In this document: positions 7,932-16,063 of the stretch, one piece after another | Layout: every line of letters begins with the position of its first letter | Numbering within the stretch: position 1 is the first letter of the stretch | Origin: Vulcanimicrobiota bacterium | Lineage (GTDB): Bacteria; Vulcanimicrobiota; Vulcanimicrobiia; Vulcanimicrobiales; Vulcanimicrobiaceae | Reading direction: 5' to 3' | Assembly: GCA_003140215.1 (NCBI GenBank) | Contig: PLJL01000001.1 | Span: 62,001 to 126,000 of the forward strand | Length of the DNA stretch: 64,000 bases | The notes under the pieces: model-generated | The model's input: the letters and a program-made list of their open reading frames with translations, nothing else | Told to the model about the DNA's origin: nothing | Databases searched by the model: none | Translations under genes and position numbers: made by a program

Positions 7932-9350
7932 GTGCAATCATTCGCGGCGCGTCTTCACGACGCGCTCGGCCCCGAGGTGGTTCGTACCGAACCCGAAGAC
8001 CTGGCGGTGTACGCGTTCGACGCGTACTCCGAAGACCGGCTGCCGGCGGCTGCGATCGTGCCGCGCGACGCGCGCGAGGTCGCGATCGGAGTGCGCATCG
8101 CGCGCGAGTGCGACGAGGCGATCGTCCCGCGCGGCGCCGGAACGGGATTGTGCGGCGGCGCGGTACCGACGCGCGGCGGGCTGGTGGTGTCGTTCGCGCG
8201 GATGAACCGGCTGGTCGAGCTCGACGTGCGCAATCGGCGCGCGCGCGTGCAGCCGGGTCTGATCAACCTCGACCTCTCCACCGCAATCGCCGGACACGGG
8301 ATCTTCTACGCGCCGGATCCCTCGAGCCAGAAGATCTCGACGATCGGCGGCAACGTCGGGACCAACGCCGGCGGACCGCACTGCCTGAGCTACGGGACGA
8401 CGACCAACCACGTGCTCGGGATCGAGTACGTCGACGCCGAGGGAGCCGTTCACCGCACCTCGATCGACGATGCCGGCTACGACCTCACCGGCGTGCTCGT
8501 CGGTTCGGAAGGGACGCTCGGGATCGTGACCGAGGTCGAAGTTCGCCTCCTCAAGCTGCCCGAGGCGGTACGCGTCTGCGTCGCGGCGTTCGGCGACGTC
8601 GAGTCGGCTTCCGAGGCGGTGTCGGCGATCATCGGGGCCGGAATCGTGCCCACGGCGCTCGAGATCATGGACGCGCTGATCACAAAAGCCGTCGAGGCGC
8701 ACTACCACGCCGGATATCCCGAGAACGCGGGCGCAGTGCTGCTGGTCGAGATCGCCGGGGCCCACGACGACGTCGCCTCCGGCGAAGCGGCGCTGGCCGC
8801 GATCGCCCGGCGGCACGGCGCATTGTCGTGGCGCGCCGCGCGCAGCGACGCCGAACGGGCCGCGCTCTGGGCGGCGCGCAAAGGCGCAGCCGGCGCGATG
8901 GGGCGCATCGCGCCTAACTACTACATCCAGGATGCCTGCGTGCCGCGCACGCGCCTGCCGCAGGTGATGCACGCGATCGACGCAATCGCGCGCGACCATC
9001 GTCTCGCAGTCGGCAACGTGTTCCACGCCGGGGACGGCAACTTGCATCCGCTATTGGTCTTCGACCGGCGCGACGCGCGGCAAGTGCAAGCGGTGATCGA
9101 CGCCGGGACCGACATCCTGCGCACCTGCATCGAGATGGGCGGGACGATCAGCGGCGAGCACGGCATCGGCTACGAGAAGCGCGAGACGCTGTCGCTGGTG
9201 TTCTCCACCGACGACTTGGCCGCGATGGGCAAGGTGCGCGAGGTGTTCGATCCGGCGCGCGCGTTCAACCCCGACAAGATCTTCCCCACCGGCGCGATGT
9301 GCGGCGAGGTCGGGGCTCGCAACGGCGTCCGCGAGGGCACCCCCGCGTGA
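7932..9350 (+). CDS. glcD: FAD-linked glycolate oxidase subunit GlcD
   Basis: The 472-residue protein is a vanillyl-alcohol-oxidase-type flavoprotein: the FAD-binding PRGAGTGLCGGAVPTRGG and STIGGNVGTNAGGPHCLSYG motifs in the first 150 residues, LVGSEGTLGIVTE, and the C-terminal FHAGDGNLHPLLVFD and SGEHGIGYEKRE. These mark GlcD or the closely related D-lactate dehydrogenase. Start GTG at 7932 follows the family N-terminus; the longer frame upstream is a shadow of namZ. The stop overlaps glcE by GTGA. The GlcE partner makes glycolate oxidase the best call, although the iron-sulfur GlcF subunit is not next to it. Confidence 0.9.
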   Translation: MQSFAARLHDALGPEVVRTEPEDLAVYAFDAYSEDRLPAAAIVPRDAREVAIGVRIARECDEAIVPRGAGTGLCGGAVPTRGGLVVSFARMNRLVELDVRNRRARVQPGLINLDLSTAIAGHGIFYAPDPSSQKISTIGGNVGTNAGGPHCLSYGTTTNHVLGIEYVDAEGAVHRTSIDDAGYDLTGVLVGSEGTLGIVTEVEVRLLKLPEAVRVCVAAFGDVESASEAVSAIIGAGIVPTALEIMDALITKAVEAHYHAGYPENAGAVLLVEIAGAHDDVASGEAALAAIARRHGALSWRAARSDAERAALWAARKGAAGAMGRIAPNYYIQDACVPRTRLPQVMHAIDAIARDHRLAVGNVFHAGDGNLHPLLVFDRRDARQVQAVIDAGTDILRTCIEMGGTISGEHGIGYEKRETLSLVFSTDDLAAMGKVREVFDPARAFNPDKIFPTGAMCGEVGARNGVREGTPA

Positions 9351-10606
9351 TCGCCAAGCTGCCGCGCGCGCGGCGCACGAAGCTCGATGCCTACGCGCTG
9401 GGAGCGCTGCTGCCGTCACGCTTGCTCGAACCCGTCGACGCGGAACAGGCCGCGGCCGTGCTGCGCGCGGCGCACGACGCCGGCGAAGCGGTCGTCGTCT
9501 ACGGCGGCGGCACGCTGCAACGAAGCTCCAACGCACCCTCGCGCTACGACATCGTGCTCTCGACCAAGCGGCTCACCGCGCTCTACGACTACGACCCGCG
9601 CGATCTGACCATCGGCATCGGCGCCGGAATGACGGTCGCAACCCTGAACGCGGCCCTGGCCGAACACGGGCAGTTCATCCCGCTCGACGTACCGTTTCCG
9701 TCGCGCGCGACGGTCGGCGGAACGCTTGCCGCCGGCTGGGCCGGCCCCCGTCGCGCCGCCTACGGCCGCGCGCGCGATCTGCTGATCGGGGCGACGGTCG
9801 CACTAGCCGACGGCACGCTGGTCAAAACCGGCGGGATGGTGGTCAAGAACGTCACGGGCTACGACATGGGCAAACTCTACGTCGGTTCGCACGGCACGCT
9901 GGGCGCGATCGTGCGCGCGAACTTCAAGCTGCTTCCGGCGCCGGCGACACGCCGCATGGCGATCGCGCCGTTCGACGAGGAGTTGCGCGCGCGCGCGGTC
10001 GCGCATGCCGGCGCACTCGCCCTCGAGCCGGTCGTGCTGCTCGCCGTCGACGGTTTCCGCGAAGCCGTGCCGCCGGCGCGCTCGCGGCTGATCGCGCTGC
10101 TCGAAGGCTCGGAACCCGTGGTCGAGCGTGCCACCCGCGAGCTGCGCTCCGCGCTCGGTGCGGCGGGCGTCGCGGAGACGCGGCTGCTCGACGGCCCCGA
10201 TGCAACGCGGGCGTTTCAGAGCTTGCTCGACGCCTACGCCGGCATCGAGAGCGACGACTCGGTGACGTTCGTGGCGCGAGGCCTCCCGTCCGACGCCGCG
10301 CTGCGCGCGCAGCACGTGCGCGCCGCCCTGCCGCGCGCCGAGACGATCGCCGACTTGCGCACCGGAGATGTGATCGTGCGCGTCCGGGACACCAGCGGCG
10401 CCGGCTCGAACGATACGGCGGTGCCATCGATCGATCGCGTCGTGCGGCGGCTGTTGGGCCGTGCCACGGTGGTGTGTGCGGGCTCGACGGCGCGCGTCGA
10501 CGCCTGGGGCGAGCCCCCGTCCACGATCGCAACGATGCGCGAGCTCAAGACCGCGTTCGATCCGCGCGGCGTGCTCGCACCGGGCCGCTTCGCCGGTGGG
10601 ATCTAG
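9347..10606 (+). CDS. glcE: Glycolate oxidase FAD-binding subunit GlcE
   Basis: GlcE is the second flavin-binding subunit of glycolate oxidase. The 419-residue chain has VVYGGGTLQRSSN, DVPFPSRATVGGTLAAGWAG and GMVVKNVTGYDMGKLYVGS, the FAD_binding_4 pattern of GlcE. It is somewhat longer than Escherichia coli GlcE (about 350 residues). The GTG at 9347 overlaps the glcD stop and its own stop TAG shares one base with the next GTG start, so three genes are translated as a chain. No GlcF with CxxCxxC motifs follows; the DUF2600 gene stands in its place. Confidence 0.82.
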   Translation: MIAKLPRARRTKLDAYALGALLPSRLLEPVDAEQAAAVLRAAHDAGEAVVVYGGGTLQRSSNAPSRYDIVLSTKRLTALYDYDPRDLTIGIGAGMTVATLNAALAEHGQFIPLDVPFPSRATVGGTLAAGWAGPRRAAYGRARDLLIGATVALADGTLVKTGGMVVKNVTGYDMGKLYVGSHGTLGAIVRANFKLLPAPATRRMAIAPFDEELRARAVAHAGALALEPVVLLAVDGFREAVPPARSRLIALLEGSEPVVERATRELRSALGAAGVAETRLLDGPDATRAFQSLLDAYAGIESDDSVTFVARGLPSDAALRAQHVRAALPRAETIADLRTGDVIVRVRDTSGAGSNDTAVPSIDRVVRRLLGRATVVCAGSTARVDAWGEPPSTIATMRELKTAFDPRGVLAPGRFAGGI

Positions 10607-11721
10607 TGCGCCGGCCTAAGTTGCCCGGACTCTTGGCGGTCCCCGACGCGCTGTGGCGCGACGTGCGCGCCACGCTGGCCGTCGTGTTCAGCCGGCCCAG
10701 CCGCATCCGGCGCTTCCTCGCGCTGGGACCGCGCGGGTGGATGGCGACCGCGCGCTTCGTCGGAAGCGTGATCCCGCGCGCCGGCCGCGAGCTGGCGATC
10801 CTGCGTGCCGACGCCGCCCGCATCCCCGATCCCGCGCTGCGCGAACAAGCGCTCGCGTCGATCGACGGCAAAGCCTACCACGTTCAAGGCGGCTGCATCC
10901 TCGCGACGTTCATGCCGAACGACACCGCACAGCGCTACGTGGCGATCGTCGCGGCGCTCGAGACGATCTACGACTATCTCGACAATCTCTGCGACCGGCT
11001 CCCCGGGGTGACGCCGCAGGCATACGCGTCGCTGCACCACGCGCTCATCGACGCGCTCGACGAGCGCCGCGCGCCCGGCGACTACTATCGCGATGGGCCG
11101 CACCGCGACGACGGCGGGTACCTGCGCCGGCTCGTGGAGTCGGTGCGCGCGGGCTTGCACGCGATGCCGCACTACGTCGCGGTGCGCGACGACGTCGTGG
11201 AGATCGCGCAGTATTACGCCGACCTGCAGGTTCTCAAGCACGGCCCGGTCGAAGCGCGCGAAAGCGCGTGCGGCGCGTGGTACGCGCGCAATCGTGAGCG
11301 GTTTCCGAACCTGTCGTGGTGGGAGTTCGCCGCTGCGTGCGGCTCGTCACTCCCCGTCTTCGCGCTCATCGCGCTCGCCGCGCGCCAACGCCCGGCCCGC
11401 AGCGAGATCGACGCGACGGTGAAGGCCTATTTCCCGGGCGTCTCGGCGCTGCACATCCTGCTGGACTACTTCATCGACCAGGCCGAAGACCTCGAGCACG
11501 GCGAGCTCAACTTCGTCGCCTGTTACGCCTCGCGTCCCGAGGCCGTGGTAGGGCTGCGGCGGTTGCTGCGCGGCGCCCTCGCGCGCGTGCGCACTCTCGC
11601 CGGCGCGGCGCACCACCGTTTCCTGGTCGAAGCGATGTGCGTTTTCTACCTCACGCACCCCAAGGTATTCGCGCAACGGCTCGACGCCGAGAGCGCGATC
11701 CTGCTGCGCGCGCTCGGCTGA
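10606..11721 (+). CDS. DUF2600 / tetraprenyl-beta-curcumene synthase-like protein
   Basis: The 371-residue product resembles YtpB-type large terpene synthases (DUF2600): an aspartate-rich segment YDYLDNLCDRL near residue 125 and LLDYFIDQAEDLEHGELNFV near residue 285, both diagnostic in the family, plus HYVAVRDDVVEIAQYYADLQ and a conserved WWEFAAACGSSL. YtpB cyclises tetraprenyl diphosphate; other members have no known substrate. Start GTG at 10606 is coupled to glcE by one base. No prenyltransferase or squalene gene is near, so the isoprenoid substrate is unknown. The protein is soluble by inspection. Confidence 0.75.
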   Translation: MRRPKLPGLLAVPDALWRDVRATLAVVFSRPSRIRRFLALGPRGWMATARFVGSVIPRAGRELAILRADAARIPDPALREQALASIDGKAYHVQGGCILATFMPNDTAQRYVAIVAALETIYDYLDNLCDRLPGVTPQAYASLHHALIDALDERRAPGDYYRDGPHRDDGGYLRRLVESVRAGLHAMPHYVAVRDDVVEIAQYYADLQVLKHGPVEARESACGAWYARNRERFPNLSWWEFAAACGSSLPVFALIALAARQRPARSEIDATVKAYFPGVSALHILLDYFIDQAEDLEHGELNFVACYASRPEAVVGLRRLLRGALARVRTLAGAAHHRFLVEAMCVFYLTHPKVFAQRLDAESAILLRALG

Positions 11722-11727
11722 CCGGCG

Positions 11728-12777
11728 CTACGCCCAGCCCGCGGCGAGATCGCGCACGACGTCGGCCGCGGTGACGTCGTGCAGCATGAGCGGCGCGGCT
11801 TGACCCGCCCACAGCGAGATGTTTTCGGGATCGCCGGCCGCCGCGGCGGCGTTGCGCAACGGGCGGGTGAGCGCGTTCTGCTGGGGATACGGCAAGATCG
11901 CGTCGGGCCGTGCATCGACCTGTTGTTCGAATGCGTTGACGAGGCCGCGCGCCGGACGGCCGCTAAAGGCGCGCGTCACGACGCTGTCGCGGTCGCGCGC
12001 CGCGGCTAGCGCGCGCCGGTGCGGCGCGCTCGTTCCGGCTTCGACGGTATCCAAGAACGCGGTGCCGCACTGCACGCCGCTGGCGCCGAGCGCGCGCGCC
12101 GCGGCGACACCGCGCCGCTCGACGATCCCGCCGGCGGCAATGACCGGCACCCCGACCGCGTCGACGACCTGCGGCACCAGCGCGATCGTGCCGATCATCG
12201 CCGCCTCGAACGGCACCAAGAAGGTGCCGCGGTGCGCACCCGCCTCGGCGCCCTGCGCGACGACCGCGTGACAGCCGGCAGCCTCGCAGCGGCGGGCCTC
12301 GCCGACCGTGGTCGCGGTGCCGATCACCGTGCGCCCCGCGGCGCGCATTCGCGCGATCGCGGCGTCGCCGGGCAGGCCGAAGGTGAACGTCACGATCGGC
12401 ACGCCCGCGTCGATCACGGCGGCGAGCTGCTCCTCGAAATCATACGGCCACGCGCCCGGTGCCTGCGGGGGCGGTATCCCAAAACGGTCGTGCAGCGGGC
12501 CCAGCAGCGCCAGCATCGGCGCCGGATCGGCCTCGCCCGCCTCGATCCCGCCGGCGAAGAGGTTCACCGCAAACGGTCGTTGCGTGCGTAGGCGGATCTC
12601 GGCGACGAGGGCGTGGATGGCGGACGGCGTCAGGTACGCCGCGCCGGCCGAGCCGAGCGCGCCGGCGTTCGACACCGCGGCCACGAGCTCGGCGGTGGTG
12701 AAGCCGCCTGCCATCGGCGCTTGGACGATGGGGAGCTCGATCCCCAGGAGCGTGCGAAGGTCGGCCGGAGTGCTCAC
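11728..12777 (-). CDS. Nitronate monooxygenase (2-nitropropane dioxygenase family)
   Basis: The 349-residue sequence is a TIM-barrel flavoprotein: IVQAPMAGGFTTAELVAAVSNAGALG at the N-terminus (quoted in overlapping parts: QAPMAGG and SNAGALG), VTFTFGLPG in the centre, VVAQGAEAGAHRG and PVIAAGGI, which bind FMN phosphate. These enzymes oxidise nitronates to carbonyl compounds; a class I catalytic His is suggested by the AGAHRG segment. Length agrees with the family. It is convergent with the DUF2600 gene, six bases between stops. A role in detoxifying propionate 3-nitronate or a different enoyl substrate cannot be separated from sequence. Confidence 0.85.
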   Translation of the reverse strand: MSTPADLRTLLGIELPIVQAPMAGGFTTAELVAAVSNAGALGSAGAAYLTPSAIHALVAEIRLRTQRPFAVNLFAGGIEAGEADPAPMLALLGPLHDRFGIPPPQAPGAWPYDFEEQLAAVIDAGVPIVTFTFGLPGDAAIARMRAAGRTVIGTATTVGEARRCEAAGCHAVVAQGAEAGAHRGTFLVPFEAAMIGTIALVPQVVDAVGVPVIAAGGIVERRGVAAARALGASGVQCGTAFLDTVEAGTSAPHRRALAAARDRDSVVTRAFSGRPARGLVNAFEQQVDARPDAILPYPQQNALTRPLRNAAAAAGDPENISLWAGQAAPLMLHDVTAADVVRDLAAGWA

Positions 12778-12799
12778 CCCGCCCTACTTCGTCAGGGCG

Positions 12800-13069
12800 T
12801 CAGGACCGCTCTTCCAAGCGCTTTTTCTGCCAACCGACGAAGTCGATCGCGGCGAAGGCGATGAACAGCGCGTTGGCGATCAGGGTCGCCACGCCGAGGT
12901 AGCCGCGGAACCATTGGTCGACGGCAACCGCATAACCGAGCGCCAGCCCGACCAGGATCGCGAGCAACGCGCGGGTCGATAGCGCCAGCATCGGGCGCTT
13001 CTGCCCCAGCAAGAACGCCGACGCAAACGCGAAGATGAACACGTACAAATCGATCGCAGTGCTGGACAT
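12800..13069 (-). CDS. Small membrane protein, unknown
   Basis: ATG at 13069 gives an 89-residue protein with about three hydrophobic segments: LYVFIFAFASAFLLG, ALLAILVGLALGYAVAV and LGVATLIANALFIAFAAI, ending in a charged tail KKRLEERS. The frame is open further upstream, but that extension is low-complexity and overlaps the divergent pepP start, so the short form is preferred. No family is recognised. It is directly upstream of the nitronate monooxygenase gene on the same strand with a 22-base gap and may be co-transcribed with it. Confidence 0.6.
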   Translation of the reverse strand: MSSTAIDLYVFIFAFASAFLLGQKRPMLALSTRALLAILVGLALGYAVAVDQWFRGYLGVATLIANALFIAFAAIDFVGWQKKRLEERS

Positions 13070-13178
13070 CGTAGGGTGATCTTCGGCACAACGTGCCGCG
13101 ATTCTTAGCATCGGCTCGCTCGTCTGGCCGCGGCTCCGGTCCAGGGCGGCCCCGCCGCCTCGCGGAAGCGAGGAGACG

Positions 13179-14501
13179 ATGAGTTCGTTCGCCGACCGGC
13201 GCGCGACGGTGCTCGAGCGGCTCGAGGACGGTGTCATGATCGTCCCGGCCGCGACGCACGCGTTGCGCAACAACGATACCGAGTACCAGTACCGCCAGAG
13301 CTCGGACTTCTACTACCTCACCGGCTTCACCGAACCCGAAGCCGTGTTGGTGTTGGCCCCGCACCGCGCGGCCGAGCGCGCGACGCTGTTCCTGCGGGCG
13401 CGCGACCGCGCCGCGGAGATATGGAACGGCAGACGGCTGGGCGTCGAAGCGGCGGCGGAGGCGCTCGGCGTCGACGCTGCCTACCCGATCGAGGAGTTGG
13501 CGCAGCGCCTTCCCGACGCGCTGGCAGGGACGCGCCGCGCGTTCGTGCGGCTCGGCGACGACGAGCGCTTCGACCGCACGTTCTTCCACGCGCTGGGCGC
13601 GGCGCGCACGAAGACGCGGCGCACCGGCTACGCGCCCGATACGTTCGTCGATCCGGCGACGATCCTGCACGAGCTGCGACTCATCAAAGACGCGCACGAG
13701 ATCGAGACGATGCGGCGCGCGGCGGGGATCACGCGCCTGGGTCACCTGGCGGGGATGCGCGCGACGCACCCCGGGCTCACCGAATACGAGCTCGAAGCGA
13801 TCATCGAGCACGCCTACCGGGTCAACGGCGCGCAGGACACGGCGTACTCGTCGATCGTCGCCGGCGGTGACAACGCGACGATCCTGCACTACAACACCAA
13901 TCGTGAGACGCTGCGCGCCGGCGAGCTGGTGCTGGTCGACTCCGCCGCCGAGCTGGACCTCTACGCCTCCGACGTCACGCGCACGTGGCCGGTCGACGGG
14001 CGCTTCACCGCCGAGCAGCGTGCCGTCTACGAGATCGTGCTGGCGGCGCAAAAGGCCGCTATCGCGGAGGTCCGCCCGGGCGCGCACGTGCGCAGCGCGC
14101 ACGAAGCCGCGCTGCGCGTGCTCACCGCAGGCCTGCTCGACCTCGGCCTGCTCACCGGTTCGCTCGACGATGCCCTCGAGAAGGAGCGCTATAAGGAATT
14201 CTACATGCACGGCACCGGGCATTGGATCGGCCTGGACGTGCACGACGTCGGCTCCTACACGCTGCGTGACGGCGAGACGAAGCGTCCGCTCGAACCCGGG
14301 ATGGTCGTGACCGTCGAGCCGGGGCTCTACGTGCAGCGTGATGCCGCCGTCGCCGAACATTTCCGTGGCATCGGGGTGCGCATCGAGGACGACGTCCTGT
14401 GCGGTCCGGCCGGCCCGGACATCCTCAGCGACGGCATCCCCAAGGAAATCGACGAGCTCGAAGCGATCGTCGGCAGCGCTGCGGCTGCGCACGCGCCCTA
14501 A
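13179..14501 (+). CDS. pepP: Xaa-Pro aminopeptidase (M24B)
   Basis: PepP removes N-terminal residues in front of proline. The N-terminal domain shows the family marker QYRQSSDFYYLTGFTEPEAV; the pita-bread catalytic domain begins near residue 165 with RLIKDAHEIETMRRAA. Metal ligands are seen in LVDSAAELDLYASDVTRTWP (two Asp), HGTGHWIGLDVHDVG (His), VTVEPGLYV (Glu) and RGIGVRIEDDVL (Glu). The length of 440 residues is normal. It begins a forward gene run with the SGNH hydrolase two bases after its stop. Cytoplasmic, with no signal peptide. Confidence 0.92.
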   Translation: MSSFADRRATVLERLEDGVMIVPAATHALRNNDTEYQYRQSSDFYYLTGFTEPEAVLVLAPHRAAERATLFLRARDRAAEIWNGRRLGVEAAAEALGVDAAYPIEELAQRLPDALAGTRRAFVRLGDDERFDRTFFHALGAARTKTRRTGYAPDTFVDPATILHELRLIKDAHEIETMRRAAGITRLGHLAGMRATHPGLTEYELEAIIEHAYRVNGAQDTAYSSIVAGGDNATILHYNTNRETLRAGELVLVDSAAELDLYASDVTRTWPVDGRFTAEQRAVYEIVLAAQKAAIAEVRPGAHVRSAHEAALRVLTAGLLDLGLLTGSLDDALEKERYKEFYMHGTGHWIGLDVHDVGSYTLRDGETKRPLEPGMVVTVEPGLYVQRDAAVAEHFRGIGVRIEDDVLCGPAGPDILSDGIPKEIDELEAIVGSAAAAHAP

Positions 14502-14502
14502 C

Positions 14503-15183
14503 GTGTTGCAGTCGGACGCGCCGCCGGCGATCGTGAGCCCGTGGACCGCCTCGCCGCGCCCCTGGGACCAGCGGTATTGGTTCGCGCAACACCGGGCGTT
14601 CGTCGCCCGGGCACGCCGCGGCGGGATCGACGTGATCTTCTTGGGCGACTCGATCGTGGAGCTGTTCCCGATCGCCGGGCGCGACGTGTGGGAACGCCGC
14701 ATCGCCCCGCTCGGGACCGTCGTCGATTTCGGGATCGGCGGCGACCGAACCCAGTTCGTGCTGTGGCGCGTGCAGCATGGCGAGCTCGAGAACAGCGGTG
14801 CGCGCGTCGTCGTGCTGATGATCGGCACGAACAATCTCGACACGGCGCCGCCGCAGAGCATCGCGCGCGGCGTCGCCGCGGTCGTCGGCGCCATCCGTGC
14901 CAAGCTGCCCAACGCCGTCGTGGTGCTCAACGCGCTGCTGCCGCGCGGCCGATCCGACGATCCCGCGCGCGCGCAGCTGGCCGCCGTGAACGCCCGGATC
15001 GCCGCGCTCGCCGACGGCAAACACGTGCGTTGGCTCGACGCCGGCGCAGGCTTCGTCGATGCCTCGGGGACGATCGCACCCGCGCTGATGCCCGATCTGC
15101 TCCACCCGTCGGCGCGGGGCTACGAGCGCTACGCGACGGCGCTGCGACCGGTCCTGCTCGAGACGCTCGCGAAGGGGCGCTGA
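14503..15183 (+). CDS. SGNH/GDSL hydrolase (PAF-acetylhydrolase-like)
   Basis: The 226-residue protein contains the four SGNH blocks: block I FLGDSIVELFP with the catalytic Ser, block II GIGGDRTQ with Gly, block III MIGTNNLD with Asn, and block V LLHPSARGYERYA with catalytic Asp/His context. The short form resembles the platelet-activating-factor acetylhydrolase-like branch of lipases and acetyl esterases. Its substrate is unknown. The GTG at 14503 directly follows the pepP stop and the stop overlaps the ATG of the next gene (TGATG), so it belongs to a coupled run. Confidence 0.85.
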   Translation: MLQSDAPPAIVSPWTASPRPWDQRYWFAQHRAFVARARRGGIDVIFLGDSIVELFPIAGRDVWERRIAPLGTVVDFGIGGDRTQFVLWRVQHGELENSGARVVVLMIGTNNLDTAPPQSIARGVAAVVGAIRAKLPNAVVVLNALLPRGRSDDPARAQLAAVNARIAALADGKHVRWLDAGAGFVDASGTIAPALMPDLLHPSARGYERYATALRPVLLETLAKGR

Positions 15184-16025
15184 TGCGGGTGACCATTTTG
15201 GGCGCCAGCGGCTTCATCGGGCGCCGGCTCGCCGCGGCGTTGCGCGCGCGCGGCGACGTCGTGATCGAGGCCAGCCTGCGCGACCCGGCGCGCGCCGCGG
15301 AGGCGAGCGCCGGAAGCGACGTCGTCGTGAACCTTGCCGGCGCACCCGTCTCCGTGCGCTGGACCACCGCCGCGAAACGTGAGATGACGCGCTCGCGCGT
15401 CCACCAGCCGCGGGCGTACCTCGAAGCGCTGGCCCGCCTGGCGGACCGGCCCAAGGCGTACGTCAGCGGATCGGCGGTGGGCTACTACGGTACGAGCCCG
15501 ACCGCGACGTTCACCGAAACCAGCCCGCCGGGCGCGGACTTTCTCGCGCGGCTGTGCGTCGCGTGGGAGTTCGAGGCGGATCGGGCCGGCGAGCTCGGCA
15601 TGCGCGTCGCCAAGGTCCGGACCGGTCTCGTGCTCGGCACCGGCGGCGGCATCCTAGGCAAGCTGCTGCCGGTCTTTCGGCTGGGGCTGGGCGGCGTGGT
15701 CGCGAGCGGCCGGCAGTGGTTCTCCTGGATCCACGTCGAGGACGAGCTCGGGATCTTGCAGCACGCGATCGACGGCGCCGACGGCGTTTTCAACGCGAGC
15801 GCGCCCAACCCGGTGACGAACCGGGACTTCACCCGCGCGCTGGGCCACGCCGTGCGACGTCCGACGATCTTCCCCGTCCCGGCGTTCGCCGGGACGCTGC
15901 TCTTCGGCGAGGGAGCGATGATGCTCAACGAGGGCCAGCGCGTGCTGCCCGAGCGGACCGTGGCGAGCGGCTACGTCTTCCGCCATCCCGACCTCGACGA
16001 AGCTTTGCGCTCCCTGGTGGGCTGA
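15183..16025 (+). CDS. TIGR01777-type NAD(P)-dependent epimerase (YfcH-like)
   Basis: The product is an extended short-chain dehydrogenase: VTILGASGFIGRRLA gives the nucleotide-binding GxxGxxG, and VVNLAGAPVSVRWTTAAK and SGSAVGYYG (Tyr site) match the TIGR01777 subfamily. The C-terminal half has WFSWIHVEDELGIL and FNASAPNPVTNRDF, also diagnostic, and 280 residues is the usual size. The reaction of this subfamily is not known. It starts with ATG overlapping the stop of the SGNH hydrolase. The next gene, an acyl-CoA ligase, begins 38 bases downstream. Confidence 0.88.
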   Translation: MRVTILGASGFIGRRLAAALRARGDVVIEASLRDPARAAEASAGSDVVVNLAGAPVSVRWTTAAKREMTRSRVHQPRAYLEALARLADRPKAYVSGSAVGYYGTSPTATFTETSPPGADFLARLCVAWEFEADRAGELGMRVAKVRTGLVLGTGGGILGKLLPVFRLGLGGVVASGRQWFSWIHVEDELGILQHAIDGADGVFNASAPNPVTNRDFTRALGHAVRRPTIFPVPAFAGTLLFGEGAMMLNEGQRVLPERTVASGYVFRHPDLDEALRSLVG

Positions 16026-16063
16026 CGCCGAGGGGCGAAGCCCGGCACCAAGAATCAGAGCCC

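Noticed and set aside
12792-15020. Long minus-strand open frame over pepP and the SGNH hydrolase
   Set aside because: The antisense translation is low-complexity and both plus-strand genes have full catalytic motifs.
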